DNA of 64,000 nt from Roseibium hamelinense (GCF_007830545.1 NZ_VLLF01000003.1:1-64000); one strand, 5' to 3'; shown: positions 42,351-52,538, counted from the first letter of the stretch. Notes: generated by a model not told the origin, from the sequence alone. A program made the numbers and translations.

Positions 42351-43829
42351 ATGACACCGACGGATCTGGTCCTTTCGAAAATCCGTGACTACCTAAAGGA
42401 CATCAGTCCGCAGGCGGTGCAAACGCTCGTCCGAAAGCTGGAAAAAGCGCAGGAAACCGGCCGCAAGGATCCTCATGCGGACGTTATCCTTGCCGTTGCC
42501 GTCGAACTGCTCAGGAAGCCGGATTTTCTCGAGCCGGACCTTCATGACGGCGTGGTGCGGCGCAATCAGGTGCAGCGTCATTTTTTTTCCACGCTCGATG
42601 AGTTTTTGATCAATGAACGGCTTCCCACACGCCAGGAAGGCCGGATTTACCGCCCCATTCTGGGCCGGGTCTGGCGCTGGCTGGGCCGCGACATTCTGCA
42701 AGGCGACATCAAGATGGTGCTCGGCGAAGCTGAAAAGCCATCGGTGAGCGACGAGCGGATTGATAATCTGGTGATTGGTCTCCGTCGGCGCAGTGTCGAC
42801 GCGATCGGTTCCGCGCTGGACAAGATGCCTGACAGCGACCGGGACCGGCGCCGGATTGCAGCCGAAATGGGCGGAGAGCGTGGCCTGGCCGAATTGCGCG
42901 ATCTCTATAAAATTTTTGCCGCGGAAAAATGGCTGGTGCCGCTGCTCAACACGATGCCGGACAGCCTCAATGAAAACCGCTTCAAACGGGACATGGACGT
43001 CTTGGGCCTGGTCAACAAGGTCGACGAGGTCTACCCGGATCACCTGCCCATTGTGGCCTCGGCGCTGCTTGAGCGATCGACCAGCCCGTCTGCGCTGTGC
43101 GCGTTCGCCGGACGGCTTGCCAAGTCCACCGATGCAAAGGCGATCGAGGCGTCGAAATATTCCACATTTGTCGACGCGGTGTTGAGCGAAGCCGAACGTC
43201 TCAACATCCTGGCCGTTGAACACCGTTCGCACAATCCGGACCCGGTCGCATTTTCCCAGGCGCTGTCAGAGTTTCACCGGCTTGTACAGGGGGTGGAGCG
43301 GGACATGGACATGTCTTCCGCAGCCAATTGGCGCGGCCGGCTGTCGACCACGAAACGCAGTATATCCGAGGTGGTGGAACAGGAGTTGCGCGGCGCGCAC
43401 GGGGCGGTGCGCCGTGCGCTTCAGGTGCCCAAGGTTCTGCCGACTGGCGAGGTGGAACTTGATCAGCGCGCGGTAGATGATGCCGTGCGGGCGGTTAAGG
43501 TTGTCGTCTTGGCGCGCAATGCCACACAGACGCTTGCGGTCAATGATATTGGAAAACGCACCCGGCAAACGGTTGAACAAACACTCGAAATCGTGACACG
43601 AGGCCTGTTTTCCGACATCGCCAAAGTCAATGGTCCTCAGCTTGATGCACAATTTGCTGCGGTCGATGTCGCGGTGATGCTCTGCGAGATTTATTACGGC
43701 CCGGAATATGCGGCGCAGCTTCGCCGGCGCAGGCAAAGCGCAAAGCTTGCCAAAGAGCAGCAGCCAGAGCCGCCAAAACCAGCAAAAGGGCGGGGTTTGC
43801 CCCCGCATGTCCGCCGGATTTCTGCCTGA
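42351..43829 (+). CDS. Uncharacterised 492-residue helical protein
   Basis: Soluble, largely alpha-helical protein with no family I recognise. Conserved-looking stretches are RNQVQRHFFSTLDEFLINERLP (in part), GRVWRWLGRDILQGDIKMVLGEAE (in part) and RKLEKAQETGRKDPH. The C-terminus is Pro/Lys-rich (QPEPPKPAKGRGLPPHVRR). No signal peptide or membrane helix. It starts 226 bp after the lipoprotein gene and ends 96 bp before ccmI, so it is likely a separate transcript. Confidence 0.7.
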   Translation: MTPTDLVLSKIRDYLKDISPQAVQTLVRKLEKAQETGRKDPHADVILAVAVELLRKPDFLEPDLHDGVVRRNQVQRHFFSTLDEFLINERLPTRQEGRIYRPILGRVWRWLGRDILQGDIKMVLGEAEKPSVSDERIDNLVIGLRRRSVDAIGSALDKMPDSDRDRRRIAAEMGGERGLAELRDLYKIFAAEKWLVPLLNTMPDSLNENRFKRDMDVLGLVNKVDEVYPDHLPIVASALLERSTSPSALCAFAGRLAKSTDAKAIEASKYSTFVDAVLSEAERLNILAVEHRSHNPDPVAFSQALSEFHRLVQGVERDMDMSSAANWRGRLSTTKRSISEVVEQELRGAHGAVRRALQVPKVLPTGEVELDQRAVDDAVRAVKVVVLARNATQTLAVNDIGKRTRQTVEQTLEIVTRGLFSDIAKVNGPQLDAQFAAVDVAVMLCEIYYGPEYAAQLRRRRQSAKLAKEQQPEPPKPAKGRGLPPHVRRISA

Positions 43830-43925
43830 TAACCTGACAAAATGACGCGCGCTCGAATGGCGCGACCGCTGGTCACATAAACCTGATCTTGCATTCGGCG
43901 TTGCGGCAGGTTCTATAGTGCATCC

Positions 43926-45068
43926 ATGATACTCTGGATTTTGATCGCCGCGATGACCGCGGCCGCTGCCCTTTCGATTTTGGTCCCGCTGGCTCACACG
44001 CGCGCGGAAGAACCTGCTGAAGACGTGCAAACGGCGGATGAAGCCGTGTATCGTCAACAGCTTGAGGAAGTTGAGCGCGATCTGGACCGCGGCCTTATTG
44101 ATCCTGCCGCAGCGGAGGCAGCGCGCACGGAAATCGCCCGCCGTCTTTTGGCAGCGCATGAGCGCGGGCAGAACGGCCGCAAAAGCGCCGAATCTAAGTC
44201 GTCCTTGCGCACGGCCCAAGTGATTGCAGTCGCCGTTCTTCCCATGTTTGCGCTCGGGCTCTATCTGTTTCTTGGCGCGCCGGGCATGCCGGACCAGCCC
44301 CTGTCTGCCCGCATGACCGCACCGGCGGAGGATCAGTCGGTCGACGTGCTTGTCGCCCGGGTGGAGAAGCATCTGGCCGAAAACCCCGAGGATGGACAGG
44401 GGTGGGTGGTGGTCGCGCCGGTCTATATGCAGCTCGGCAAACCCGAGCAGGCTGCCCAAGCCTATGCCAATGCGATTCGGCTGCTTGGCCGCCGCGACGA
44501 TTGGGAGGCCAACCTGGGTGAAGCTTTGACAGTTGCCAATGACGGCATCGTCAATGTGGCGGCGCGCGAGGCGTTCGAACGCGCCATTGCGCTTGAACCA
44601 GAGGCGATCAAACCTCGCTTTTTCCTGGCGCTTGCTCTCGGTCAGGAGGGGAAAACCGAAGCGGCGATAGCGGCCTGGCAAGACCTCCTGGAAGGGGCCG
44701 ATCCCCGCGAGGCTTGGGTTGCCTCTGCGGTGAGCTCGCTTGAGCGACTCGGCGGAACCGTGCCGGAGATGGGGGACGGATTGAGGGGGCCGGATCAGGA
44801 GCAAATGGCGGCCGCCTCCCAGATGATGCCGGAAGATCGACAGCAAATGATCGAAGGCATGGTTGCAGGTTTGGACGCGCGGCTTAAATCTGACGGCGGC
44901 AGCGCAGATGAGTGGGCGCAGTTGATGCGGGCGCAGGTGGTTCTTGGCAACGAGGACGCTGCGCGGGAAGCGTTTGAGCTGGCGCAGGCGGCCTTTGAGG
45001 GCGACGAAGAGGCTTTGGCCTCGATCAACGATGCCGCCCGGGAATTCGGCATAATCAAATCCAATTAG
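43926..45068 (+). CDS. ccmI: Cytochrome c biogenesis protein CcmI (CycH)
   Basis: 380-residue CcmI. Two membrane helices, at the N-terminus (ILWILIAAMTAAAALSILVPL) and near residue 100, enclose the short domain DEAVYRQQLEEVERDLDRGLI typical of CcmI. A periplasmic TPR region (QGWVVVAPVYMQLGKPEQAAQAYANAI, in part) follows. It chaperones apocytochrome c to the CcmF/H heme ligase. First gene of the ccmIEFH operon. Confidence 0.93.
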   Translation: MILWILIAAMTAAAALSILVPLAHTRAEEPAEDVQTADEAVYRQQLEEVERDLDRGLIDPAAAEAARTEIARRLLAAHERGQNGRKSAESKSSLRTAQVIAVAVLPMFALGLYLFLGAPGMPDQPLSARMTAPAEDQSVDVLVARVEKHLAENPEDGQGWVVVAPVYMQLGKPEQAAQAYANAIRLLGRRDDWEANLGEALTVANDGIVNVAAREAFERAIALEPEAIKPRFFLALALGQEGKTEAAIAAWQDLLEGADPREAWVASAVSSLERLGGTVPEMGDGLRGPDQEQMAAASQMMPEDRQQMIEGMVAGLDARLKSDGGSADEWAQLMRAQVVLGNEDAAREAFELAQAAFEGDEEALASINDAAREFGIIKSN

Positions 45069-45132
45069 GCCGGTAGAGAGAACATGACCGTCAGGGGCGC
45101 GGGGTCCTTGCGGTGAGGGACGGATCCAATAA

Positions 45133-45570
45133 ATGACGCGTAAACAACGGCGATTGACACTTATCGGCTCTGCTGGAGCCGTCTTGGCAGTTGCACTGGG
45201 CCTTATTCTGTTTGCCTTAAGCGATCAGATCGTTTTCTTCCAAAGCCCGACCGATATCGCGGAAAAAGGTGTGCCGGAGGGCCAGCGCATCCGGCTGGGC
45301 GGACTGGTCGAAGAGGGCACTGTTGTACGCTCTGACAATGCCCAGGTATCCTTCAAGGTCACAGACACGGTCAACGCCGTTGCCGTTACCTACCAGGGCA
45401 TACTGCCGGACCTGTTCCGGGAGGGCCAAGGGATCGTCGCTGAAGGACAAATTGGCACGGATGGCGTATTTGTCGCAGATACGGTCCTTGCGAAACATGA
45501 TGAAAACTACATCCCTAAGGAAGTCGCCGAAGCGTTGAAGGACAAGGGCCATTGGCAAGGCGAAGAGTGA
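45133..45570 (+). CDS. ccmE: Heme chaperone CcmE (CycJ)
   Basis: 145-residue membrane-anchored periplasmic heme chaperone. N-terminal helix [23 protein letters not shown] (in part); heme-binding His122 in [13 protein letters not shown], with Tyr126. It carries heme from CcmABCD to CcmF. Confidence 0.96.
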   Translation: MTRKQRRLTLIGSAGAVLAVALGLILFALSDQIVFFQSPTDIAEKGVPEGQRIRLGGLVEEGTVVRSDNAQVSFKVTDTVNAVAVTYQGILPDLFREGQGIVAEGQIGTDGVFVADTVLAKHDENYIPKEVAEALKDKGHWQGEE

Positions 45571-45616
45571 CGACCGGGTTATGCAGGCACAATAGGAAAG
45601 GGCGCGGGACACCCAC

Positions 45617-47608
45617 ATGATTGTTGAACTTGGACATTATGCGTTGGTACTGACGTTCGCACTGACCTTGATTCAGTCCACCGTTCCGCTGTGGGGCGCT
45701 GTACGCGAAGACGACCGGCTGATGGCGATTGCGCCACCGGTCTCTATCGCCATGTTTTTCCTGGTGCTGATCTCTTTCGCGGCCTTGACCATTGCCTATG
45801 TCACCTCCGACTTTTCGGTGGTGAATGTGTGGGAAAACTCCCACTCCGCGAAGCCGATGCTATTCAAGATCACCGGTGTGTGGGGCAACCACGAAGGCTC
45901 GTTGTTGCTTTGGGTATTGATCCTGGTGTTTTTCGGTGCGCTGGTCGCCTATTTCGGCTCCAACATGCCATCGCCCTTGCGCGCGGCCACGCTTGCAGTG
46001 CAGGGCTGGGTGACGGCCGGTTTTGTGCTTTTCATGCTGGCGACGTCTAATCCGTTCAACCGTATTCCGAGCGCACCGATCGAGGGCAATGACCTCAATC
46101 CCATCCTTCAGGACATCGGCCTGGCGATCCATCCACCGCTGCTTTACGTCGGCTATGTCGGCTTTTCGATCACGTTTTCTTTCGCTGTTGCGGCCCTGAT
46201 CCTTGGCCGCATTGATGCGGCTTGGGCCCGCTGGGTGCGCCCCTGGACCCTGCTGGCCTGGGCTTTCCTGACGCTCGGCATCGCGATGGGGTCTTACTGG
46301 GCCTACTACGAGCTTGGCTGGGGCGGCTGGTGGTTCTGGGATCCGGTCGAGAACGCGTCCTTCATGCCTTGGCTTGCCGGGACCGCATTGCTGCACTCGG
46401 CCATCGTGATGGAGAAGCGGGATGCGCTGAAGGTCTGGACTGTGCTTCTAGCGATCTTCACGTTCTCGCTGTCGCTGCTGGGAACTTTCCTTGTCCGCTC
46501 CGGTGTCCTGACCAGTGTGCATGCCTTTGCGACGGATCCGGCGCGCGGTGTGTTTATTCTGGTGCTTCTGTGCCTGTTCATCGGCGGTTCGCTGTCGCTA
46601 TACGCATGGCGGGCGCCTTTGCTCAAACAGGGTGGCCTGTTCTCGCCGATCAGCCGCGAAGGCGCATTGGTGCTCAACAACCTGTTCCTGTCGGCAGCGA
46701 CGGCAGCTGTCTTGGTCGGAACGCTTTATCCGCTGGCGCTGGACGCGATCACGGGCGAGAAGATTTCGGTTGGCGAGCCCTTTTTCAATCTGACTTTCGG
46801 TCCGCTGATGGTGCCGCTCTTGATGGCGATCCCGTTCGGGCCTGTTCTCGCTTGGAAACGCGGTGACCTTCTGGCGGCTGCAGAGAGGCTCTATGCGGGC
46901 TTTGGCATCGCGATCCTTGCCGTCCTGTTCACTTTCTGGCTGTGGGGCATGGAGCGTGTGCTGGCCCCAATCGGTGTCGGCCTTGGCGTGTGGGTGATGG
47001 CCGGTGCGATTTGTGAGATCTGGACGCGGGTCAAGCCGCGCGAGGTTGGTCTCAAGCGGGCCTTCGAGCGGCTGAAGGGCCTGCCCGGCGCTGCCTGGGG
47101 AACGGCAACGGCCCATTTTGGCGTCGGTGTGACCGTGCTCGGCATTGTGACTGCGTCAGCCTTTCAGGACGAATATGTGCAGACCATGAAGCCCGGCGAC
47201 ACGGTCAACCTGTCCGGCTATGCGGTCACGTTTGATGGTGTTGCGCCGCGGCGCGGCGCCAATTTCATCGAGGATGTGGGGCATTTCACGGTACGCCAGA
47301 GCGGCGTTGTCATTGCGGAAATGGAGCCGTCCAAGCGGCTTTACACTGCCCGCCAGTTCCCCACGACAGAGGCCGGCATTCACACGGTCGGGTTCTCGCA
47401 GATTTATCTGTCCATGGGTGAAGGCCGGCCGAATGGAGCCATAGATGTACGCGTTTATTTCAAACCGCTCGTCACCCTCATCTGGATCGGCTGCGTGATC
47501 ATGGCGATCGGCGCGGTATTTTCCATGGCCGACCGGCGCTTGCGGGTCGGGGCGCCCAAGCCGTCTGCGAAACGCTCGCCCCAGCCTTCGGCAACACCGG
47601 CGGAGTAA
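45617..47608 (+). CDS. ccmF: Heme lyase subunit CcmF (CycK)
   Basis: 663-residue polytopic membrane protein. The heme-handling WWD motif is GGWWFWDPVENASFMPWL, with family blocks LLWVLILVFFG and LNPILQDIGLAIHPPLLYVGYVG (in part). It attaches heme to the CXXCH cysteines of apocytochrome c. Its stop is 4 bp before ccmH. Confidence 0.97.
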   Translation: MIVELGHYALVLTFALTLIQSTVPLWGAVREDDRLMAIAPPVSIAMFFLVLISFAALTIAYVTSDFSVVNVWENSHSAKPMLFKITGVWGNHEGSLLLWVLILVFFGALVAYFGSNMPSPLRAATLAVQGWVTAGFVLFMLATSNPFNRIPSAPIEGNDLNPILQDIGLAIHPPLLYVGYVGFSITFSFAVAALILGRIDAAWARWVRPWTLLAWAFLTLGIAMGSYWAYYELGWGGWWFWDPVENASFMPWLAGTALLHSAIVMEKRDALKVWTVLLAIFTFSLSLLGTFLVRSGVLTSVHAFATDPARGVFILVLLCLFIGGSLSLYAWRAPLLKQGGLFSPISREGALVLNNLFLSAATAAVLVGTLYPLALDAITGEKISVGEPFFNLTFGPLMVPLLMAIPFGPVLAWKRGDLLAAAERLYAGFGIAILAVLFTFWLWGMERVLAPIGVGLGVWVMAGAICEIWTRVKPREVGLKRAFERLKGLPGAAWGTATAHFGVGVTVLGIVTASAFQDEYVQTMKPGDTVNLSGYAVTFDGVAPRRGANFIEDVGHFTVRQSGVVIAEMEPSKRLYTARQFPTTEAGIHTVGFSQIYLSMGEGRPNGAIDVRVYFKPLVTLIWIGCVIMAIGAVFSMADRRLRVGAPKPSAKRSPQPSATPAE

Positions 47609-47612
47609 CGCA

Positions 47613-48098
47613 ATGACCCGTTTCCTTGCCTCGTTCTGGATCGCATTCACACTCTCACTGGCACCTGCTTTTTCGATCACACCGGATGAGATCCTGGATG
47701 ATCCGGTTCTCGAGCAGCGGGCGAGGGATCTGTCCGCGAACTTGCGCTGCATGGTGTGTCAGAACCAGTCGATTGATGACAGCGATGCACCGCTGGCCAA
47801 GGACTTGCGGGTGCTGGTGCGCGAGCGCCTGGTTGACGGCGACAGCGACGATGAGGTGATCGACTACCTCGTCTCGCGGTATGGGGAATTTGTTCTCCTC
47901 AAACCGCGCATGGCTCCGCACACATTCTTTTTGTGGGCGTCCGCGCCACTGGCTCTTGTGCTCGGCCTGATCGCGATTTTCGTGACCTTGAGGCGCCGCA
48001 AACCCTCGGAACGCGATGCAATCGGCGGGACGGTTGCGTTGAGCGAGGACGAGAAGGCGAAGCTGGACGCGTTGTTGAACAAAAAGGCCGGCAGCTAA
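47613..48098 (+). CDS. ccmH: Cytochrome c maturation protein CcmH (CycL)
   Basis: 161-residue thiol-reductase subunit of the heme ligase. Signal peptide, then redox motif LRCMVCQN (Cys46, Cys49), VRERLVDGDSDDEVIDYLVSRYGEFVLLKP (in part), and a C-terminal membrane helix. Last gene of the operon. ccmABCD are not in the window. Confidence 0.96.
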   Translation: MTRFLASFWIAFTLSLAPAFSITPDEILDDPVLEQRARDLSANLRCMVCQNQSIDDSDAPLAKDLRVLVRERLVDGDSDDEVIDYLVSRYGEFVLLKPRMAPHTFFLWASAPLALVLGLIAIFVTLRRRKPSERDAIGGTVALSEDEKAKLDALLNKKAGS

Positions 48099-48215
48099 GC
48101 CTTGTGCAGCATTCTTCACGGCTGGCGCACCAAGCCGTGATTTGCATGACATGATTCCCAGCTTACCTCAGGATCTGCTTGGTGCTAAGGACCTGAAACG
48201 GCTGGGAGACTGAAC

Positions 48216-49448
48216 ATGGCGGCACGCCCCTTGAAAATCGAGTTTGAAGGCGCCCACGGCGCGCAACTGGCAGCACGGCTGGACCTGCCGGCCGGCCACA
48301 TTCGGGCCTACGCACTGTTTGCTCATTGCTTCACCTGCTCCAAGGACATTGCCGCTGCCCGTCAGATCGCCTCCGCGTTAAGCGCGGGAGGCATCGCGGT
48401 CCTAAGGTTTGATTTCACCGGTCTTGGCGGCAGCGGCGGAGATTTTTCCTCGACCGACTTTTCCTCAAATGTCGAAGACCTTAAACGTGCGGCCGATTAT
48501 CTGCGCCAGAATTTCGAAGCGCCCCAGCTGTTGATCGGCCATTCCCTCGGCGGAGCTGCAGTGCTTTCTGCTGCCGGCGACCTTTCCGAGGTCCGGGCTG
48601 TTGCAACAATAGGCGCGCCATCCGATGCGGACCATGTTATTCATAATTTTCATGGTGCGCTGGACGAAATCCGCGCCAATGGCGAGGGTGATGTCCAGCT
48701 CGCTGGCCGGACCTTCAAGATCCGCAAGGAATTCATCGACGATCTGGAAACTCAAACCGTGCGCCAGAAAGTGGCCGACTTGAAAAAGGCCCTGCTCGTC
48801 ATGCATGCGCCTCTGGACGAGACGGTTGGCATCGACAACGCCTCAAACATCTTTGTGGCAGCAAAACACCCGAAGAGCTTCGTGACGCTCGACAAGGCTG
48901 ACCATCTGCTCAGCCGCGAAGACGATGCCGCCTATGCCGCACGGGTGATCGCTGCTTGGGCAAGTGGATATCTGGACAGGGAAGATGCGGTCTCAAAGGG
49001 CGATGAATTCGAAGGGGTTGATGTTGCCGAAACGCGCCTTGGCAAGTTTCAGGCGACGGTTTCCACCGGGCATCATCGCCTGATTGCGGACGAACCGGAA
49101 AGCTATGGCGGCTTTGACAGCGGCCCGTCGCCCTACGACTACCTGTCCGCTGCGCTTGGTGCTTGCACGGTGATGACCCTGCGCATGTATGCCGACCGCA
49201 AGAGAATAGACATCGACCGGATTGGGACGCGTGTCTTGCACGGCAAAGTTCATGCGGCAGATTGCGCGGAGTGCTCCGATGAGCTGCGTGCGCGGCCCGG
49301 CAAGATCGACCGGTTCGAGCGCATCATTCAGCTGGAAGGCAATCTGGATGAGCCGACGCGCGCCCGCATGATCGAGATCGCCGACAAGTGTCCGGTGCAC
49401 AAGACGCTCGAGGCAGGGGCGGCAATCGTCACCAAGGCAGCCGACTAA
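48216..49448 (+). CDS. Bifunctional alpha/beta hydrolase-OsmC family protein
   Basis: 410-residue fusion. Residues 1 to about 260 are an alpha/beta hydrolase with nucleophile in LLIGHSLGGAAVLS and catalytic His in KADHLLS. Residues about 275-410 are an OsmC/Ohr-like domain (YDYLSAALGACTVMTLRMYADRK, in part; DKCPVHKTLE) with two cysteines placed for peroxide reduction. The fused arrangement is widespread; combined hydrolysis and hydroperoxide reduction is assumed. GGGAGA precedes ATG 48216. Confidence 0.93.
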   Translation: MAARPLKIEFEGAHGAQLAARLDLPAGHIRAYALFAHCFTCSKDIAAARQIASALSAGGIAVLRFDFTGLGGSGGDFSSTDFSSNVEDLKRAADYLRQNFEAPQLLIGHSLGGAAVLSAAGDLSEVRAVATIGAPSDADHVIHNFHGALDEIRANGEGDVQLAGRTFKIRKEFIDDLETQTVRQKVADLKKALLVMHAPLDETVGIDNASNIFVAAKHPKSFVTLDKADHLLSREDDAAYAARVIAAWASGYLDREDAVSKGDEFEGVDVAETRLGKFQATVSTGHHRLIADEPESYGGFDSGPSPYDYLSAALGACTVMTLRMYADRKRIDIDRIGTRVLHGKVHAADCAECSDELRARPGKIDRFERIIQLEGNLDEPTRARMIEIADKCPVHKTLEAGAAIVTKAAD

Positions 49449-49466
49449 ACCAAATCACGCACGTGC

Positions 49467-50546
49467 CTAGGCCGCATCCTCCTTCAAGGCGTTGAGGCGC
49501 AGGCGGATGAAGGTCAGGGCGCGCCGGGCATCGGCCTCATCGGTCACCGCGTAGTGGCTTTCCCAATTTTCGGCCGCCGATTTCGGCAATTTGAGATGCG
49601 CACATCGCGCCTGGCAAAGACCTGAAAACTCGATGTCTCCCACACCGAGCGCACGGCAAATGATGGCGATGCTGTCTATGTCGGGCCTCAGGATCGCATT
49701 GGTCACATATTTCTGCTCAAGATTGGAGAGCTCGGCCAGCACGTAGGCAAGATCAAGGATGTTATGGGACAGGGCAAAGCTGGAAAACACCTTGTTCAGC
49801 GCCCGTTGTCCGCTGCGGATTTCCCGCACAGAAGCCTTCGCATCAATGCGTGTGTTCCGTCTTTGCAGTTTGCTGGAAGCGACGATCTTGTCGGCCTCGC
49901 GGAACAGTTTTTCCACCAGCTCCTGATTTGTTTTATAAAGAAGTTTCAATCGCTTGCGTGTTTCTTCGGGAAGCTGGTCAGTCAGCTTGTCGAGTTCCCC
50001 CATGCTGATGTCGTCCCGGTTCAGCATGGTTTCCCTCAGCTCTGAGTCTTTTTCAGACTGCTTGACCAGCAGCTTCATGCCCCACTTCGAAAGTTCCGCA
50101 CCTTCGTTCGAGGCAACCGACTGCTGAACCGGACGCTCGCCGCGTTCCAGAAGCACATCCGTCAACGCGGCCTCAAGCTGCGATCGTTTCGAAATCGCCA
50201 GCAGGTGTGCCTGGCTCTTCACTTTTGCCAGCCGCACGAGATCGTTTGTCGTCAGGACGGACGATGTCTCAAGCATAGGCTTGGCAACCGCAATCACGTC
50301 GCTCGCAAGGCTCATGGCCAGTTCCTTGGAGATGGTTGGCACCGGCGCGAGCCGTTCAGACAGTTTTACCCGGTCCTCGTGAGACACAGCTGCCAGCAAT
50401 TTCTCCAGAACATCGTTAAAGAGGGCAAGTTCTTCGGTCTTGTACCGGTCCGCGCCGATTACGAACAGATCGGTCACATGAGACATGATCCGGCGTCGTT
50501 TTTCCGGGGTTGCTTCTTTTGCGAGTTCAATCAGGGTGTTAAGCAT
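49467..50546 (-). CDS. DUF2336 family protein 1
   Basis: 359-residue DUF2336 protein, all-helical with HEAT-like repeats: RRRIMSHVTDLFVIGADRY, LERGERPVQQSVASNEGAELS (in part). Function is not established; the family is typical of alphaproteobacteria. It shares its N-terminal pattern and the C-terminal KEDAA with the next gene upstream. AAGG precedes ATG 50546. Convergent with the 48216 gene. Confidence 0.88.
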   Translation of the reverse strand: MLNTLIELAKEATPEKRRRIMSHVTDLFVIGADRYKTEELALFNDVLEKLLAAVSHEDRVKLSERLAPVPTISKELAMSLASDVIAVAKPMLETSSVLTTNDLVRLAKVKSQAHLLAISKRSQLEAALTDVLLERGERPVQQSVASNEGAELSKWGMKLLVKQSEKDSELRETMLNRDDISMGELDKLTDQLPEETRKRLKLLYKTNQELVEKLFREADKIVASSKLQRRNTRIDAKASVREIRSGQRALNKVFSSFALSHNILDLAYVLAELSNLEQKYVTNAILRPDIDSIAIICRALGVGDIEFSGLCQARCAHLKLPKSAAENWESHYAVTDEADARRALTFIRLRLNALKEDAA

Positions 50547-50667
50547 GGGAACCTTATTGCTGCGATCGAACGCAGCGTAAGGTCAAAACCTTGATACTTG
50601 GCTAAACACCAGAGACAATAACAAGACGCGCGGGAGTGGCTCTGCCGGTCACCGTCCGGCAGATCGT

Positions 50668-51678
50668 TCAGGCGGCGTCTTCCTTGGCCGTGCCGGGCTT
50701 ATCAACCGCCCTCAATTTGATCCGCATGAGAGCAAGCAGACGCTCCGCATCATTCGCGTCAAGCGCATGATAGTTGGTCAGCCATTTGTTGGCAGTCGAT
50801 TCTGGAAACTTCAGGTGCTTGGCTCTGGCCTTGCTGACGGAAGAATATTCCATGGCTCCCAGCCCTACGGCCCGGCACAAGGTGGCAATGCCTGTCGCGT
50901 CGAAGCGGATCATGAGATTGTGGACGTATTTCTCGTCCAGATCTGCAAGCTGAGACAAAACCACCATGACCCCGTGGAGGTTCTTGGCCATGGCCATCTG
51001 CGAGACGACATTGTTGACGCTGACCTTGCCCATTTTGATGCCGTACAGCCATTGCTCGACCGGTGTGCGCATTGGCTTCGGCACCAGGGGTTCACCGGTT
51101 GAGGCCTCGTCGTCGTTGAAAAGATCCTTGATCAGTTCCTCATTTGACTTGCGCAAGTGGCGCAAACGGTCGCCCAGCTGCTTGGGCATGTCCTTGACCA
51201 CCCGCTCGAAGTCTTCCTTTGTAATCTCGGCGCCAAGGTTCATGGCTACCGATTGGCGCACTTCCGTATGGCCCCGCTCCAAGAGAAGTTTGGTCAGGTC
51301 CGGGTCGATATGCTTGCGCTTGGACAGGGCGAGCAGGTGCCCCTGGCCTTTGGTTTTGGCCAGCTCCATCAGGTCTTTTTGAGTTAGAGACTTTGAGTTT
51401 TCCAGCATCGACTGGGCGATCTGCAACTCATCTGCGGCCAGTGTTTTGGCAAGAATGGACGAGGTTTGGTCAACCTTGCACAGCTTTTCGGACATGGACT
51501 GCCGGGTGTCGACATCAACGCTGTCGACCATTCCTTCCAGGAGACCATTATAAAGGTTGATTTCCTTGGGCTGATTCTGCCCGGACCGCCGGACGAACAG
51601 ATCCGTCACGTGGCTGACGACTTCCGTGCGCTTGTCAGCGGAACATTCCTTAGCTTTTTCGATAAGGTTATCGATCAT
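50668..51678 (-). CDS. DUF2336 family protein 2
   Basis: 336-residue paralogue of the 49467 gene: EVVSHVTDLFVRRSGQNQPKE, LLLERGHTEVRQSVAMNLGAEI (in part), AKHLKFPESTANKWLTNYHALD (in part). ATG 51678 aligns with the paralogue's start; the frame extends another 58 codons with no resemblance. Both genes read leftward, about 120 bp apart, from a tandem duplication. Confidence 0.88.
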   Translation of the reverse strand: MIDNLIEKAKECSADKRTEVVSHVTDLFVRRSGQNQPKEINLYNGLLEGMVDSVDVDTRQSMSEKLCKVDQTSSILAKTLAADELQIAQSMLENSKSLTQKDLMELAKTKGQGHLLALSKRKHIDPDLTKLLLERGHTEVRQSVAMNLGAEITKEDFERVVKDMPKQLGDRLRHLRKSNEELIKDLFNDDEASTGEPLVPKPMRTPVEQWLYGIKMGKVSVNNVVSQMAMAKNLHGVMVVLSQLADLDEKYVHNLMIRFDATGIATLCRAVGLGAMEYSSVSKARAKHLKFPESTANKWLTNYHALDANDAERLLALMRIKLRAVDKPGTAKEDAA

Positions 51679-51835
51679 TCTCAAACCAAGAGTAGGACGG
51701 GCCTTGGAGTTAACGCTAAAAGTCTTTAAATCCGGATAAAGAATGCCGGTTTTGGCGGAAAAGTCGAGCCTGGCAGATATCTGCGGGCCAGCTGCCCGCC
51801 CGCCGCCCGCCTCCACAGTCCGATGAAACTGCAAA

Positions 51836-52486
51836 ATGTCTGATCTTCCCATACTTTATTCATTCCGCCGCTGTCCCTACGCCATGCGGGCGAGGCTTGC
51901 GATTTTGGCGTCCGGGCAAACAGTCGAATTGCGGGAGATCGTTTTGAGAGACAAAGCGCCCGAATTCCTGGAAGTTTCGCCATCAGCTACGGTGCCATGC
52001 CTGGTCCTGCCCGACGGCACGGTCATCGACGAAAGCCTCGACATCATGATCTGGGCTCTTGAAACGGCGGATCCTGAGAACTGGCTTGCACCGTCCGCGG
52101 GCGCGCGGCATGACATGCTTGCGCTGATCGCGGAAACCGACGGCCCCTTCAAACGGCATCTGGACAGGTACAAATACGACACGCGCTATGCCGATGCACA
52201 TAAGGAAACCGAGAGGGCCAAGGCTGCCGAGTTTTTGCACCGGCTGGACCGGCAACTTACAGACACGGGCTGGCTGTATGGGCCTCGTCCAAGTCTTGCC
52301 GACTTTGCCATTCTGCCCTTTGTCCGCCAGTTCGCCAATGCCGACCGGGAGTGGTTCGACATCCAGCCCTGGCCGAATCTTCTGACGTGGTTGAGCCGGT
52401 TCGAGGCGTCTGCCGAATTCCGGTTGATCATGCCGAAATACAGCTGCTGGACGGCTGGAAGTCTTCCTGTTTTCTTCGGAAGCTGA
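51836..52486 (+). CDS. Glutathione S-transferase
   Basis: 216-residue GST. The thioredoxin-like N-terminal domain has FRRCPYAMRARLAI and TVPCLVLPDGTVIDESLDIM (in part), and the helical C-terminal domain GPRPSLADFAILPFVRQF. The CPYAMRAR start places a cysteine where beta/omega-type GSTs have one, so glutathione-dependent thiol exchange is likely. Substrate unknown. Divergent from DUF2336 protein 2. Confidence 0.92.
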   Translation: MSDLPILYSFRRCPYAMRARLAILASGQTVELREIVLRDKAPEFLEVSPSATVPCLVLPDGTVIDESLDIMIWALETADPENWLAPSAGARHDMLALIAETDGPFKRHLDRYKYDTRYADAHKETERAKAAEFLHRLDRQLTDTGWLYGPRPSLADFAILPFVRQFANADREWFDIQPWPNLLTWLSRFEASAEFRLIMPKYSCWTAGSLPVFFGS

Positions 52487-52538
52487 GAGTTAATACTCAT
52501 TACAAAAACGTAACCTTCAAGACAGGCGGCTGTAAGGC

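Noticed and set aside
43266-44846. 526-codon minus-strand frame across the unknown gene and ccmI
   Set aside because: Spans two real genes and the gap between them; basic low-complexity product.
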